A DNA stretch of 64,000 nucleotides from Rhodospirillales bacterium (lineage in GTDB: Bacteria; Pseudomonadota; Alphaproteobacteria; Micavibrionales; Micavibrionaceae), in contig CP060239.1 of the NCBI GenBank assembly GCA_023898785.1, positions 1,240,001 through 1,304,000 on the forward strand, in the 5' to 3' direction. This document shows, piece after piece, positions 26,297-38,607 of this stretch; positions within the stretch are counted from its first letter, which is position 1; every line of letters starts with the position of its first letter. The notes beneath the pieces were generated by a model. The model saw only the letters and a program-made list of their open reading frames with translations, made no database searches and was not told the DNA's origin. The translations under genes were made by a program, and so were the position numbers.

Positions 26297-26422
26297 ATGA
26301 AAGTCACAAATTCGCTGAAAACGCTTAAGACAAGAGATCGCAATAACCGCGTAATTCGCCGTCGCGGGCGCACATACGTGATCAACAAGAAAAACCCGCG
26401 CATGAAGGCGCGCCAGGGCTAG
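26297..26422 (+). CDS. rpmJ: Ribosomal protein bL36
   Basis: A 41-residue basic protein: [21 protein letters not shown] and ...[14 protein letters not shown]. It is the Cys-free (C-minus) bL36 form, lacking the zinc-binding cysteines, as is common in Alphaproteobacteria. It is followed by a terminator and then mreB. Confidence 0.95.
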   Translation: MKVTNSLKTLKTRDRNNRVIRRRGRTYVINKKNPRMKARQG

Positions 26423-26471
26423 TCGTCGCTGCGTTCTTGCAGATTCTAAAACAAATGTTGAAATCTTTTAG

Positions 26472-26505
26472 AATGCACCCAATCTCGTGGTGCATTTGCT
26501 TTTTG
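26472..26505 (+). terminator. Rho-independent terminator after rpmJ
   Basis: AATGCACC (26472-26479) pairs with GGTGCATT (26489-26496) and is followed by TGCTTTTTG. It ends the rpmJ transcript 50 nt after its stop and leaves about 50 bp for an mreB promoter. Confidence 0.8.
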
Positions 26506-26535
26506 TGTCTGATATAACCATCGCAATCAATGTAA

Positions 26536-27597
<1,062 letters not shown>

Positions 27598-27647
27598 CCT
27601 GTGATTTGAAACGGGTCTGTAAATATTCTTCTCTATCTTATTTGTTT

Positions 27648-27687
27648 ATAAACACTCTAAACATTAACTCTTAAATACTTTAGCCCC
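27648..27687 (-). repeat. Solitary 40-bp IS1595-type end, inverted copy of 13690-13729
   Basis: The 40 bp here are the exact reverse complement of 13690-13729, from ATAAACACTC to TAGCCCC. Similarity stops on the inner side where the IS transposase gene would begin. No second IS end or transposase remnant lies in 27598-27786. The rest of this 189-bp gap before the hydrolase gene holds nothing I recognise. Confidence 0.9.
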
Positions 27688-27786
27688 TATATTTTTAAGT
27701 CACACCCCTTCTTTGTGCTTTCATTCGGACTTCTTTAATATATTGTAGCGTATCCTTAGGGTATTAGAGGAAACTAATTTATTTTA

Positions 27787-28797
27787 ATGGGCAACACGCA
27801 AAACAATATACCTGAACTTGAGGAGCGCTTTCGTGAGCCGGAGGGCTGGCGATGGCACAGTTTTGTTCATAATGGGCATCGTTTGCGCTTTGGGTCGGCT
27901 TTCCCGAAAGACAGTATTCCCGATGCTGTGGTTGTCTGCTTGCCGGGATTAAGCGAATTTGGTGAAAAATATTTTGAAATCGCGCGCTATTGCCTGGATA
28001 AAAATCTGGCCTTTTGGGTTTTGGACTGGAGAGGCCAAGGCCGATCGGATCGCTATTTTGAGAACTCTCAAAAACGCCACAGCTACGGCTTTCAAAACGA
28101 TGTTGAGGATTTGCAGGCCTTTATTATGGGCTATATAAAGCATTCCAGTGTTCATCCTGATAAGGGCCGTATTCCACTGGCCATGTTGGCTCATTCTATG
28201 GGAGCCAATATCGGGCTACATTATATAAAGCAGCATCCTGAAGTTTTTGAATGCGCTGCATTTTCTGCACCCCTTTTTGGTATGAAAGCATGCGAAAAAA
28301 TGCCCAAGCGTTTGCCGCTGCCTTTAAGCTTCATTCTACAACTCTTTATGCCATACAATTATGCACCCGGTGAAAAGAACTGGAGTCCCTCTACGCGTCC
28401 CTGCGATGGTTCTGACGCAATGTCTAGTGACCCGGTGCGCGTAGATATTCATCGCAAGTGGTTTGAGGCAGATCCATCCTTGCAAGTTGGCGGCGTTACA
28501 TATGGCTGGGTGTATCAAGCAGTTAAATCGAGCGCCTATCTCGCCAATAAGCTTTTTGCCAAAGGTATCCATACGCCTTGCCTTATGGCATTAGCGGGCT
28601 GCGAAACACTAGTCAATAACACCAAAGCACGCCATGTCGCGCGCAGTCTTCCCCACTGCGAACTTCTTGAATTTGAAGACGCCAAGCATGAGATTTTGAT
28701 GGAAAGAGATGAATTTAGAAACGCTTACCTTGAAAAATTTTACGGCCTTATCAAAGAAAATATCATTGATCGCCCTAAGAGCTTGAAACCATTTTAA
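27787..28797 (+). CDS. Alpha/beta hydrolase, lysophospholipase (PldB)-like
   Basis: A 336-residue Hydrolase_4 family protein. The nucleophile elbow is MLAHSMGAN (GxSxG variant AHSMG, residues about 138-142). There is an oxyanion-type VCLPGLSEFGEKYFE, the LDWRGQGRSDR motif typical of lysophospholipase L2, and a late His in DAKHEILME. It has no signal peptide, so it is probably cytoplasmic or membrane-associated. Likely substrates are lysophospholipids or monoacylglycerols, inferred from the family. The small gene downstream (44-nt gap) may be cotranscribed. Confidence 0.85.
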   Translation: MGNTQNNIPELEERFREPEGWRWHSFVHNGHRLRFGSAFPKDSIPDAVVVCLPGLSEFGEKYFEIARYCLDKNLAFWVLDWRGQGRSDRYFENSQKRHSYGFQNDVEDLQAFIMGYIKHSSVHPDKGRIPLAMLAHSMGANIGLHYIKQHPEVFECAAFSAPLFGMKACEKMPKRLPLPLSFILQLFMPYNYAPGEKNWSPSTRPCDGSDAMSSDPVRVDIHRKWFEADPSLQVGGVTYGWVYQAVKSSAYLANKLFAKGIHTPCLMALAGCETLVNNTKARHVARSLPHCELLEFEDAKHEILMERDEFRNAYLEKFYGLIKENIIDRPKSLKPF

Positions 28798-28841
28798 TAA
28801 GCAGGCAAAGTGGTTAAAATTACTCAGGAGAAAACCAAGAA

Positions 28842-31171
<2,330 letters not shown>

Positions 31172-31741
31172 TTAATTAAAAATAAAAAAATAAATGAAAA
31201 ACGTGGCTAATCCTGCATATGTCACGCTGTTGGTTACAATATTCAGTTTTAAAGCTCCTACCGGAGATTTAAATGATCTTTTTCTCCACAATTTCCTTAT
31301 CAAATATGCTTCGAAATACACTGTCAGAATATAAAGAACGAACAGCCATAAACCTGTTGCTATATACGTTACATAAGATTCTCCAATATAGGGGCTTCCA
31401 TCATAAATCCATGTTCCCAATACAAACATGGCAACATCCGCAGCATCTTGCCAAAACAGCCCCAACAAGAACCCTAATAATGCTGTTACTAACCCAATGA
31501 CAAGGGGAATTCCCAGCCCTATGACAATAGTGGAAAGAAGATTGACTCCGAATATAGCGTAAAGAGCGCTTTTCCATGAATCCTTTGTCAAGACTTTATA
31601 TATCAGCGTTTCAGCAGCCACAATCAAAACGCTTCCGTATACGAACGCCATAAAATTGACGATTAAAAGCAAGGGAGCGCCCGCATTGGCCCAAGCAACG
31701 GAGGGGAAAAGAAGTACACATAGCATCCACATAATCTGCAT
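31172..31741 (-). CDS. Hypothetical polytopic membrane protein
   Basis: A 189-residue protein with an N-terminal signal-like helix (MWMLCVLLFPSVAWANAG) and about four further hydrophobic segments, ending ATFFIYFFIFN. No family is recognised. It sits between recN and ligA on the same strand with 6- and 14-nt gaps, so it is probably cotranscribed, but it has no obvious link to DNA repair. Its AT-rich codon use looks different from its neighbours. Confidence 0.7.
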   Translation of the reverse strand: MQIMWMLCVLLFPSVAWANAGAPLLLIVNFMAFVYGSVLIVAAETLIYKVLTKDSWKSALYAIFGVNLLSTIVIGLGIPLVIGLVTALLGFLLGLFWQDAADVAMFVLGTWIYDGSPYIGESYVTYIATGLWLFVLYILTVYFEAYLIRKLWRKRSFKSPVGALKLNIVTNSVTYAGLATFFIYFFIFN

Positions 31742-31755
31742 TATTTATTCTTTCT

Positions 31756-33528
31756 TTAGGCAACTTTGGCTTCTAATAATTTCTCTGCAGCTGCGCGGGC
31801 TTCTTCGGTTACGACCGCGCCGGCGAGCATGCGGGCAATTTCTTCGCGGCGCGGCTGTCCGGTGGCCAGCGCGGTGACGGTGGTTTTTATATCCTGAGCG
31901 CCTTCTTTCTTAACGATCCAGTGATGGGCGGCGCGCGCGGCTACTTGCGGGGCGTGGGTGACGACCATGACCTGCTTACCGGCGGCCAGCCTGGCCAGAC
32001 GCTCGCCAACCGCATCGGCGGTGGCACCGCCAATGCCGGCATCGACTTCGTCAAAGATCAAACTTCCGGCGCTGCCGACCTGTGCCATCACGACCTTGAG
32101 CGCGAGCATAAAGCGCGCCATTTCTCCGCCCGATGCGATTTTCTCCAGCGGGCCGGGATCGCTTCCTGGGTTTGTGGTCACTAAAAAACGAACGCGATCA
32201 ATGCCGCCAGGGCCCCATTCGGATTCACCCAGCGGTTCAATCCGGGTGACAAAACGGGCTTTTTCGAGTTTGAGAGGGGGCAATTCTTTAGCCACCAGAT
32301 CATCGAGGCGGCGAGCGGTTTTCGTGCGCAGATCGCTCAGCTTTTGCGCGGCGTTGATATAGCTCCCGCGTGCGGCTTCAACCTGCTTTACGGCCTCAGC
32401 CAGTGCTTCGTCAGCATGTTCAATCGCATTCAGGCGCCCGGCTAATTCCTCACGCTTTGCGGGCAAATCATTGACGCTGCATACATGTTTGCGAGCCTGA
32501 GCGCGCAGGTCAAAGAGCCGATCATCAATGGTTTGCAGATCATGCTCACTTTGTTCCAGATCCGCAGAAAGACGCTGGATTTCAGATAATGCCTCAGCGA
32601 TTTCCGATGATGCGCGATCGAGCGCGCCGATAGCTTCGTGACCCTGCGGGCCGATTTTATCAGCGATCCGCTCCAATGTGGCCCAAGCGCTGCGCACCGG
32701 ATCGTTTTCTCCGCTTAGCGCTTCGTAGGCTGCATTCAGGCCTTCCATCACCTGTTCACGGTGCATCAGGCGTTCACGCAAGGCGGCAAGTTCGTCTTCC
32801 TCGCCTGCCTTTGGCTCCAGCGCATCAAGATCTTCGAGTGCGGTGCGTAGAAAATCTTCTTCGGCGCGTGAGGCTTCAGCAGTTGATTTGAGATCGGCGA
32901 GAGCCATTTTTCGCTCCTGCCAGTTTTTCCAAAGCCCAGCTAACGTGTTATCCGCACCCGCATAATCATCAAGCATTTTTCTATGCGTGGAGGGGTTGAG
33001 CAGACCTTGGGTGTCGAACTGGCCATGAATTTCGATCAGACTTTGCGCAATTTCACGCAGCAATCCGGCACTTACAGGCTGATCATTAATATAGGCTTTG
33101 GAGCGGCCATCGGTGGAGAGCGTCCGGCGGATGATGATCTCTATGATTTGGTCATCGCGAGCCGCTGGTAAGCGGCGCGGCGATCCAAAGTCACCGGTCA
33201 TCTCTGTTTTCTGGATTGCTTCGTCGGCTTCGCCTCCTCGCAATGACGATAGAGCCATACCATCCTCTATCCCTATATTTACATTATGTAAAATTAATAA
33301 AGACGGGTGAGACAGAGGCACTTCAAAAACAGCGATCACCGTCGCCTGATCTGCGCCTTTGCGCACCAAAGTGCTATCTGCACGCGCACCCAGAGCCAGC
33401 CCTAAAGAATCCAGCAGGATGGATTTGCCCGCTCCCGTCTCGCCGGTCAGGGCGCACAGGCCGGGCTGAAATTCTATATTCAGGCTTTCAATGAGGACGA
33501 CATTTTGAATACGCAGAGAGGCCAGCAT
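31756..33528 (-). CDS. recN: DNA repair protein RecN with in-frame palindromic repeat insertion
   Basis: A 590-residue SMC-like ATPase in double-strand break repair. It has Walker A GETGAGKSILLDSLG (about 29), a long coiled coil in the middle, signature ASGGEMARFMLALKVV and Walker B LIFDEVDAGIGGATADAVGERLARL. Residues 94-126 (33 codons, 33151-33249) match no RecN sequence I know. They are encoded by a GTCATCGCGAG...CTCGCAATGAC palindromic repeat, placed just before the conserved IIIRRTLSTDGRSKAYIND. The frame is kept, so the protein is probably still made. Confidence 0.95.
   Translation of the reverse strand: MLASLRIQNVVLIESLNIEFQPGLCALTGETGAGKSILLDSLGLALGARADSTLVRKGADQATVIAVFEVPLSHPSLLILHNVNIGIEDGMALSSLRGGEADEAIQKTEMTGDFGSPRRLPAARDDQIIEIIIRRTLSTDGRSKAYINDQPVSAGLLREIAQSLIEIHGQFDTQGLLNPSTHRKMLDDYAGADNTLAGLWKNWQERKMALADLKSTAEASRAEEDFLRTALEDLDALEPKAGEEDELAALRERLMHREQVMEGLNAAYEALSGENDPVRSAWATLERIADKIGPQGHEAIGALDRASSEIAEALSEIQRLSADLEQSEHDLQTIDDRLFDLRAQARKHVCSVNDLPAKREELAGRLNAIEHADEALAEAVKQVEAARGSYINAAQKLSDLRTKTARRLDDLVAKELPPLKLEKARFVTRIEPLGESEWGPGGIDRVRFLVTTNPGSDPGPLEKIASGGEMARFMLALKVVMAQVGSAGSLIFDEVDAGIGGATADAVGERLARLAAGKQVMVVTHAPQVAARAAHHWIVKKEGAQDIKTTVTALATGQPRREEIARMLAGAVVTEEARAAAEKLLEAKVA
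33151..33247. repeat. Palindromic repeat inside recN
   Basis: A 97-bp element with ends GTCATCGCGAGCCGC and CTCGCAATGAC and inner arms GATCCA/TGGATTGC. It is the same family as 45632-45711. With two extra bases it adds exactly 33 sense codons to recN without a stop. Confidence 0.88.
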
Positions 33529-33543
33529 GTCAGGGCACCCCTC

Positions 33544-34389
33544 TTAATCCGGCTTAAAGATCGTATCAATCGTGCGATCAACGAAGCCGCGCTCTTCAAT
33601 AATTTCCTGGCGCGTACGTTCATCCAGCAGAGCAAAGCTGCGTTCATACCACTTGCTGCCTGGGTAATTGTACCCGAGTACTGCGGCAACCTGTTTGGCC
33701 TCTGCGCTTAAGCCGAGTGTCATATACGCCTCAACCAAACGGTGCAGCGCTTCAGCGGTGTGGGTGGTGGTCTGGTATTTTTCAACGACGGCGCGGAAGC
33801 GATTGATCGCCGCATTCACATGGCCGCGGTTCAAGTAATAGCGCCCAATTTCCATTTCCTTGCCGGCGAGGTGATCGTAGGTCAAATCGCGTTTCAGGGC
33901 GGCATCGCGAGCATATTTACTATCAGGAAATCTATTGATGAGCGTTTCAAGTGCTTTAAGCGCTTCTTCGGTCATGAACTGGTCGCGCGCGACATCAGAG
34001 ATTTGTTCGTAGTAGCACAAGGCTTTGAGGTAGTGCGCGTAGTCAATATCCTTATTACCGGGGTGGAGTTCAATAAAGCGATCCAGCGCGATGATCGCCT
34101 CATCATAGTTTTGGCCTTCATAAGAGGCAAAGGCGCTCATCAACTGGGCTTGCGTGGCCCATTTCGAATAAGGATGCTGGCGTTCAACCTCTTCGAAGTA
34201 GCGGGTTGCTTCGGCATATTGCTCCGCATCCAATGCGGCAGCGGCTTTGTTATATAATGCGTCAACCGATTCCTCGACCTGTGGTTTGGAGGATTCGGTC
34301 GATGAACAGGCCGACAAAACGCCCAGCAACAAAAAGACGCCGAAAACGTGCAATACATGCATAGAAACAGTTTTCTTTATAATATCCAT
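33544..34389 (-). CDS. bamD: Outer-membrane assembly lipoprotein BamD
   Basis: Part of the BAM complex that inserts beta-barrel proteins. ATG 34389 is preferred because it gives a signal peptide with lipobox LLGVLSAC; starts at 34434 and 34362 are possible. The mature part has TPR-like repeats: ALYNKAAAALDAEQYAEATRYFEEVERQHPYSKWATQAQLMSAFASYEGQNYDEAIIALDRFIELHPGNKDIDYAHYLKALCYYEQI is the classic BamD pattern, with YYL-RGHVNAAINRF and YMTLGLSAEAKQVAAVLGYNYPGSKWYE later. It lies between lpxC and recN on the same strand, the usual alphaproteobacterial order. Confidence 0.94.
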   Translation of the reverse strand: MDIIKKTVSMHVLHVFGVFLLLGVLSACSSTESSKPQVEESVDALYNKAAAALDAEQYAEATRYFEEVERQHPYSKWATQAQLMSAFASYEGQNYDEAIIALDRFIELHPGNKDIDYAHYLKALCYYEQISDVARDQFMTEEALKALETLINRFPDSKYARDAALKRDLTYDHLAGKEMEIGRYYLNRGHVNAAINRFRAVVEKYQTTTHTAEALHRLVEAYMTLGLSAEAKQVAAVLGYNYPGSKWYERSFALLDERTRQEIIEERGFVDRTIDTIFKPD

Positions 34390-34491
34390 GTTGTTATCAA
34401 TAGCGCTCCCGGCGCAAGAATGGAAGAGTTTCATGACGTTTTTGAGGCTAAAAAACGGGGACAGATCGCAGTGTATGGGAAGGTTTCCGTC

Positions 34492-35418
34492 TCAGGCGCA
34501 GGCTTGAATTTCTACGGTTCTGGCGACTGGGCGCTTGTTTTTACGACGTGCGGCTTGCGGCGGCATCTCATTAACCCATTCATAGGCCTCTTCGTCGGCG
34601 AACAGAGCATGAAGGATCAAGTTGTTCATTTCGTGACCAGCCTTGTAACCATCATAGGCCCCCATGATCGGCGCGCCGGCAAGATAAAGATCACCAATCG
34701 CGTCAAGCAATTTGTGGCGGATAAATTCATCATTAAAGCGCAGCCCTTCCGGGTTCATCACATGGCCCTGGTCGAGAACGATGGCGTTATCCAAAGACCC
34801 GCCCAGCGCGAGGCCTTGTGAGCGCATCCATTCGACTTCATGCAAGAAACCGAAGGTACGGGCTGTTGCGATGTCATGCTTGAAGTTGCCGTTAAGCAGA
34901 CGCGTTTCGAAATGTTGCTGGCCGATTTCAGGGTGATCGAATTCAATTTCGCCGCCGAATACCGCGCCTTCTGAAGGGCATAGAGAAACCTGCTTGCCGT
35001 CTTTTTCAACGCTGACTTCTTTGAGAACGCGCAGAACGCGGCGCGGGGCGTCTTGTACGGCGATGCCAGCGCGTTCAATCAACTGAACAAACGGCATAGC
35101 GCTGCCGTCCATGACAGGAACCTCGGCGCCATCGAGTTCAATGCGAACATTGTCGATATTACAACCGCGCAGGGCGGACATCAGATGTTCGATGGTGGCG
35201 ACGCTCGCGCCATCTTTATTACCAATCACTGTGCAAAGCTGCGTATCGACAACATGATCCCAGCGTGCAGGGATGATGTTGTTTTTATCTGTGATGTCGC
35301 TACGGACGAAAACAATTCCGGTATCAACCTCAGCCGGGCTTATGTTTAATGTAATATCAGCGCCGGAATGCAGGCCGATGCCTTTAAGTGAAACCTGCTT
35401 TTGAAGCGTATTTTGCAT
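34492..35418 (-). CDS. lpxC: UDP-3-O-acyl-N-acetylglucosamine deacetylase
   Basis: The committed, zinc-dependent step of lipid A synthesis. The 308-residue protein has the N-terminal KQVSLKGIGLHSGADITLNI, the first zinc-ligand region IEHLMSALRGCNIDNVRIELDGAEVPVMDGSA, and the HKLLDAIGDLYLAG motif with His and Asp zinc ligands, then GHEMNNLILHALF with the catalytic His. It shows the cell makes lipopolysaccharide. It is upstream of bamD with a short gap. Confidence 0.96.
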   Translation of the reverse strand: MQNTLQKQVSLKGIGLHSGADITLNISPAEVDTGIVFVRSDITDKNNIIPARWDHVVDTQLCTVIGNKDGASVATIEHLMSALRGCNIDNVRIELDGAEVPVMDGSAMPFVQLIERAGIAVQDAPRRVLRVLKEVSVEKDGKQVSLCPSEGAVFGGEIEFDHPEIGQQHFETRLLNGNFKHDIATARTFGFLHEVEWMRSQGLALGGSLDNAIVLDQGHVMNPEGLRFNDEFIRHKLLDAIGDLYLAGAPIMGAYDGYKAGHEMNNLILHALFADEEAYEWVNEMPPQAARRKNKRPVARTVEIQACA

Positions 35419-35550
35419 TCTTTATTTTCCGTATATCTTTCTGTTCTTGGGCTATTTTTCTATCCTTAATATAGAAATTTAGGGTGCACAGCACAAATCA
35501 CAGATTATTGCGCTTTGTTACAGTTCAAAATTTAGAGCAATGTTTTGCTT

Positions 35551-35580
35551 AAAAAAAGCCCGGCGATATGGCCGGGCTTG
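35551..35580 (-). terminator. Rho-independent terminator after ftsZ
   Basis: On the minus strand AAGCCCGGC-catatc-GCCGGGCTT (35556-35579) is followed by a run of T (A7 at 35551-35557 on the plus strand). It lies 50 nt beyond the ftsZ stop and separates ftsZ from lpxC. Confidence 0.88.
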
Positions 35581-35629
35581 AAAGGGAGATCATGGAGAGA
35601 TCTTATTTTTAAAATAACGATGTTTTAGA

Positions 35630-37399
35630 CTAATTCGCCTGGCGTCTTAAGAACGCCGGAATATCAAGATTCTCATCGCTTCCGGAGGCCGGCTTTGATG
35701 GAGAATCAATATTCAGGCTGCCTTGCGAAGGTCCATGGCCTTTAGATATTGGCTGCAAACCCGCATTGCCGCTAGCCGTGGGCGCCATGCGGTGACGTGA
35801 GAAAGTCTCGTGAGCGCTACGCCCACCCATACCTTCGAGATGCTCTTGCACAGTGCCAGAAATCCGTTCAAACAAAGAGGGAGAGCGTTTTTTATGCTCC
35901 GGATTGGGCATTTTTGGAGGATTTAGCTTTAGGCCGGAAGAGCTTGGCGCAGCCTGTTGTTGCTCAGCCTGCGGGACATGCTCACCCCGGAAACTGGAGA
36001 TATAGGGGGCGGCACATGAAGGAGCTCCTTCAGATACTTCAGCAGGTTTCGGCGGAATAAACGAATCCTTATACAGAGTCCCGCGCAGTGCGGTATTTTG
36101 CGGTATATCGCTTTTACCATCGGACACAACATCAGCGAACTCACGCTGCTCAAACATATCCACAGCCATTTCGCGAGACGCTGATGTTTGCGGGGCACCT
36201 TGCGCGGCTGTAATTTTTTCAGCCGGTGTGATGACGGGCGGGGCCTTGATTGCCTGTACGCTTTCGGCGGACATAAAGGTTGGCGGTCTCTGGACTGCCA
36301 CAGGAATGGAACCTTTAGCCTCGGTCGCGCCAGTGTTGGGGGTGGCGCGTTCAATTTTGGTGCGGGCATTGACATCGCCCTTGGCAAAACCGCTGGTTCC
36401 CCCATTACCACGTTTCTCGCTCTCAGCTTCCTTATCGATACCGGTCGCCACAATGGAGACACGCATTTTACCTTCAAGGCTTTCGTCAAAAGTTGCGCCA
36501 AAGATAATGTTCGCATTCGGATCAACTTCATCCCGGATACGATTGCAAGCCTCATCGGCTTCGAACAGTGTCATATCATAGCCGCCGGTGACGTTGATGA
36601 TGACGCCGTGCGCGCCTTTCATTGAAACATCATCGAGCAGCGGATTGTTAATGGCCGATTCGGCAGCTTCGATGGCGCGCTTGTCGCCTTCTGCCTCACC
36701 TGTTCCCATCATGGCCTTGCCCATTTCGAGCATTGCCGTGCGGATGTCAGCAAAGTCGAGATTGACCAGACCAGGACGCACCATAAGGTCTGTTACCCCA
36801 CGCACACCAGCTTGGAGTACAGAGTCGGCCATCTGAAATGCATCAGCGAAGGTTGTTTTTTCATTGGCAACGCGGAAGAGATTCTGATTCGGAATTACAA
36901 TCAGCGTATCGACATAATCCTGAATCTCTTCGATCCCGGCGTCAGCTGATTTCATACGATGAGAGCCTTCGAAATGGAATGGTTTCGTGACAACGCCCAC
37001 AGTCAGAATGCCTCGCTCGCGGCAAGCTTTGGCAATCACCGGCGCGGCGCCTGTGCCTGTACCGCCGCCCATACCGGCGGTAATAAAAGCCATGTTGGCG
37101 CCTTCAAAATACTGCATTACCTCTTCGATTGATTCTTCGGCAGCAGCCTTACCAACTTCGGGCTTTGAGCCCGCACCCAATCCACCAGTGACGCCGACAC
37201 CGAGCTGAACCTTGCGGTTGCACATTGAATTTTCAAGCGCCTGTGCGTCTGTGTTACACACCAAAAATTCGCACCCCTCAAGCCCGGAGGAGATCATATT
37301 GTTCACCGCGTTTCCGCCAGCACCACCCATGCCGGCCACAATAATTCTTGGCGAGAGTTTCTGAACTTCCGTCGGTTGCATTGAGATGTTTATAGCCAT
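35630..37399 (-). CDS. ftsZ: Cell division tubulin FtsZ
   Basis: GTPase that forms the Z-ring. ATG 37399 (GGGGA seven nt upstream) is preferred to an in-frame TTG at 37414, giving 589 residues. The GTPase core (about 1-320) has [34 protein letters not shown] and NADTQALE-type [11 protein letters not shown]. The long disordered linker (about 325-570) is Pro/Ala/Ser rich, typical of Alphaproteobacteria. The C-terminus [14 protein letters not shown] is the conserved FtsA-binding peptide. It is separated from ftsA by a kinase gene on the other strand and has its own promoter region rich in GANTC sites. Confidence 0.97.
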   Translation of the reverse strand: MAINISMQPTEVQKLSPRIIVAGMGGAGGNAVNNMISSGLEGCEFLVCNTDAQALENSMCNRKVQLGVGVTGGLGAGSKPEVGKAAAEESIEEVMQYFEGANMAFITAGMGGGTGTGAAPVIAKACRERGILTVGVVTKPFHFEGSHRMKSADAGIEEIQDYVDTLIVIPNQNLFRVANEKTTFADAFQMADSVLQAGVRGVTDLMVRPGLVNLDFADIRTAMLEMGKAMMGTGEAEGDKRAIEAAESAINNPLLDDVSMKGAHGVIINVTGGYDMTLFEADEACNRIRDEVDPNANIIFGATFDESLEGKMRVSIVATGIDKEAESEKRGNGGTSGFAKGDVNARTKIERATPNTGATEAKGSIPVAVQRPPTFMSAESVQAIKAPPVITPAEKITAAQGAPQTSASREMAVDMFEQREFADVVSDGKSDIPQNTALRGTLYKDSFIPPKPAEVSEGAPSCAAPYISSFRGEHVPQAEQQQAAPSSSGLKLNPPKMPNPEHKKRSPSLFERISGTVQEHLEGMGGRSAHETFSRHRMAPTASGNAGLQPISKGHGPSQGSLNIDSPSKPASGSDENLDIPAFLRRQAN

Positions 37400-37509
37400 G
37401 GTGAATATCCCCAATATGAACGTTTTGCGCCGCTGATAGAAAAGCTTTGCGATATATTACGCATGAGTTTAGGCAAGTTTTAAACATGCGAAAAGATAAA
37501 AATGACAAG

Positions 37510-37715
37510 GATTCACAGGGTTTGACTGCGAAGAGCTGCATTTGAGTCTAGCACCGCTTGAGATAAAAATGCAAAAATGAGTCTTAAGTGACTCATAGAT
37601 CATCATTTTTTATTACACCCCGCGCTTCACCGCGCTGTGCACAAGTTACGCACAGAATGCTGTGGATAAGTTTACCCTCCGAACATCCTAGCCATTGCCG
37701 CCTTCCCCTTGATTC
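37510..37715. promoter_or_regulatory. ftsZ upstream region: five GANTC (CcrM) sites and a 7-bp inverted repeat
   Basis: GANTC occurs at 37510, 37544, 37579, 37590 and 37711. The middle pair forms ATGAGTC-ttaagt-GACTCAT (37577-37596), a perfect inverted repeat. About 0.8 sites are expected by chance in 206 bp. The whole 389-bp gap (37400-37788) is the divergent promoter region of ftsZ and the kinase gene and contains no other gene. In Caulobacter, GANTC methylation with GcrA drives ftsZ; use here is inferred. Confidence 0.55.
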
Positions 37716-37788
37716 AAAAAACCTATAACTTGCATTGATTTTTTTATTATGGTAATAAGAATTTTTCTTTAAAACTATTGAGGCGCAA

Positions 37789-38601
37789 ATGAGTAAAATC
37801 CACATTCCGAATGGTGCACCAACGCAGCACACGGAAGAAGAAATAAGCAGTCTTGTTGACGTTTTTACAGCAGGCAAGGTCCGCGCCGCTCAAGAGGATC
37901 GCCTTTTGGTAATTTTTAACGGCACGGTCGGGGCAGGAAAAACCCGTGCTATGAATCATTACTTCCACGATTTAGGCCCAGAGGAAAAATCTCAAACGGT
38001 TTATTGTGCCTATGATGAGCATGGTCTGCTTTTCGCCATGAAAAAATACAGAGATGAAATTAAGGCATTACGCCGCAAACATAATGGAAAACTGCCCCAT
38101 AAAGAGCGCATGGAGATTCGTGATAAATATCAACTTGATACCCAATATGGATTTGCGCTCGTTCAGCAAAAAGCTATAGAGCAAGGAAACAGCCTTTTTA
38201 TTGATATGACCATGCAAAGCAAGCATGCGTTAAGTGCGCTTGAGCCTTACAAAAAAGACGGACGCAAGATTATTCTAGAATCCTATATATCACCGAGAGA
38301 GATTGCTAAAGAGCGTGTAAATAGGAGAATTCGCAGTCTATGGCCAGATGAATTTGATAAAAAATATGATGGCTGGTTTGGCAATTTTGCTAATCTGGTA
38401 GACAATGGCCTAGCTATTCATCTACACCACAATCCGGAAGATGGAAAGCCGCCGCTTTTGGTGGCGAGTTTTAACAACGGCGCGGCGATGGATATTAACA
38501 ACGAACATTACACGCGCATGGTTGAGGATCTGCAAAAACAAAAAGGGCAGACCCAAATTTTTCTTAAGAAGATTGAGGAATTGGTGAATGCATACTCGTA
38601 G
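37789..38601 (+). CDS. P-loop kinase, zeta-toxin-like
   Basis: A 270-residue protein between ftsA and ftsZ but on the opposite strand. Residues 45-52 are a Walker A, GTVGAGKT, in VIFNGTVGAGKTRAMNHYF. The ensuing order (DKYQLDTQYGFALVQQKAIEQGNSLFIDMTMQ, then KDGRKIILESYISPREIAKERVNRRIRSLWPDEFDKKYDGWFGNFANLVD) is like zeta-toxin/AAA_33 kinases: a second-strand acidic residue, Arg-rich lid and late helices. Zeta toxins phosphorylate UDP-N-acetylglucosamine and block wall synthesis. The similarity is at fold-motif level only, and no antitoxin gene is adjacent. Its codon use is AT-richer than that of the dcw genes, suggesting acquisition. Confidence 0.75.
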   Translation: MSKIHIPNGAPTQHTEEEISSLVDVFTAGKVRAAQEDRLLVIFNGTVGAGKTRAMNHYFHDLGPEEKSQTVYCAYDEHGLLFAMKKYRDEIKALRRKHNGKLPHKERMEIRDKYQLDTQYGFALVQQKAIEQGNSLFIDMTMQSKHALSALEPYKKDGRKIILESYISPREIAKERVNRRIRSLWPDEFDKKYDGWFGNFANLVDNGLAIHLHHNPEDGKPPLLVASFNNGAAMDINNEHYTRMVEDLQKQKGQTQIFLKKIEELVNAYS

Positions 38602-38607
38602 AGCGCC

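Noticed and set aside
27598..27786. A second full IS1595 copy or MITE at the mreB end
   Set aside because: Only one 40-bp end is present; no second terminal repeat or transposase remnant is visible.
31172..31741. A functional link of the membrane protein to RecN or LigA
   Set aside because: Only its position suggests it; no motif supports a repair role.
34348..34821. 157-codon plus-strand frame opposite lpxC and bamD
   Set aside because: It lies antisense over two well-identified genes and has no family resemblance.
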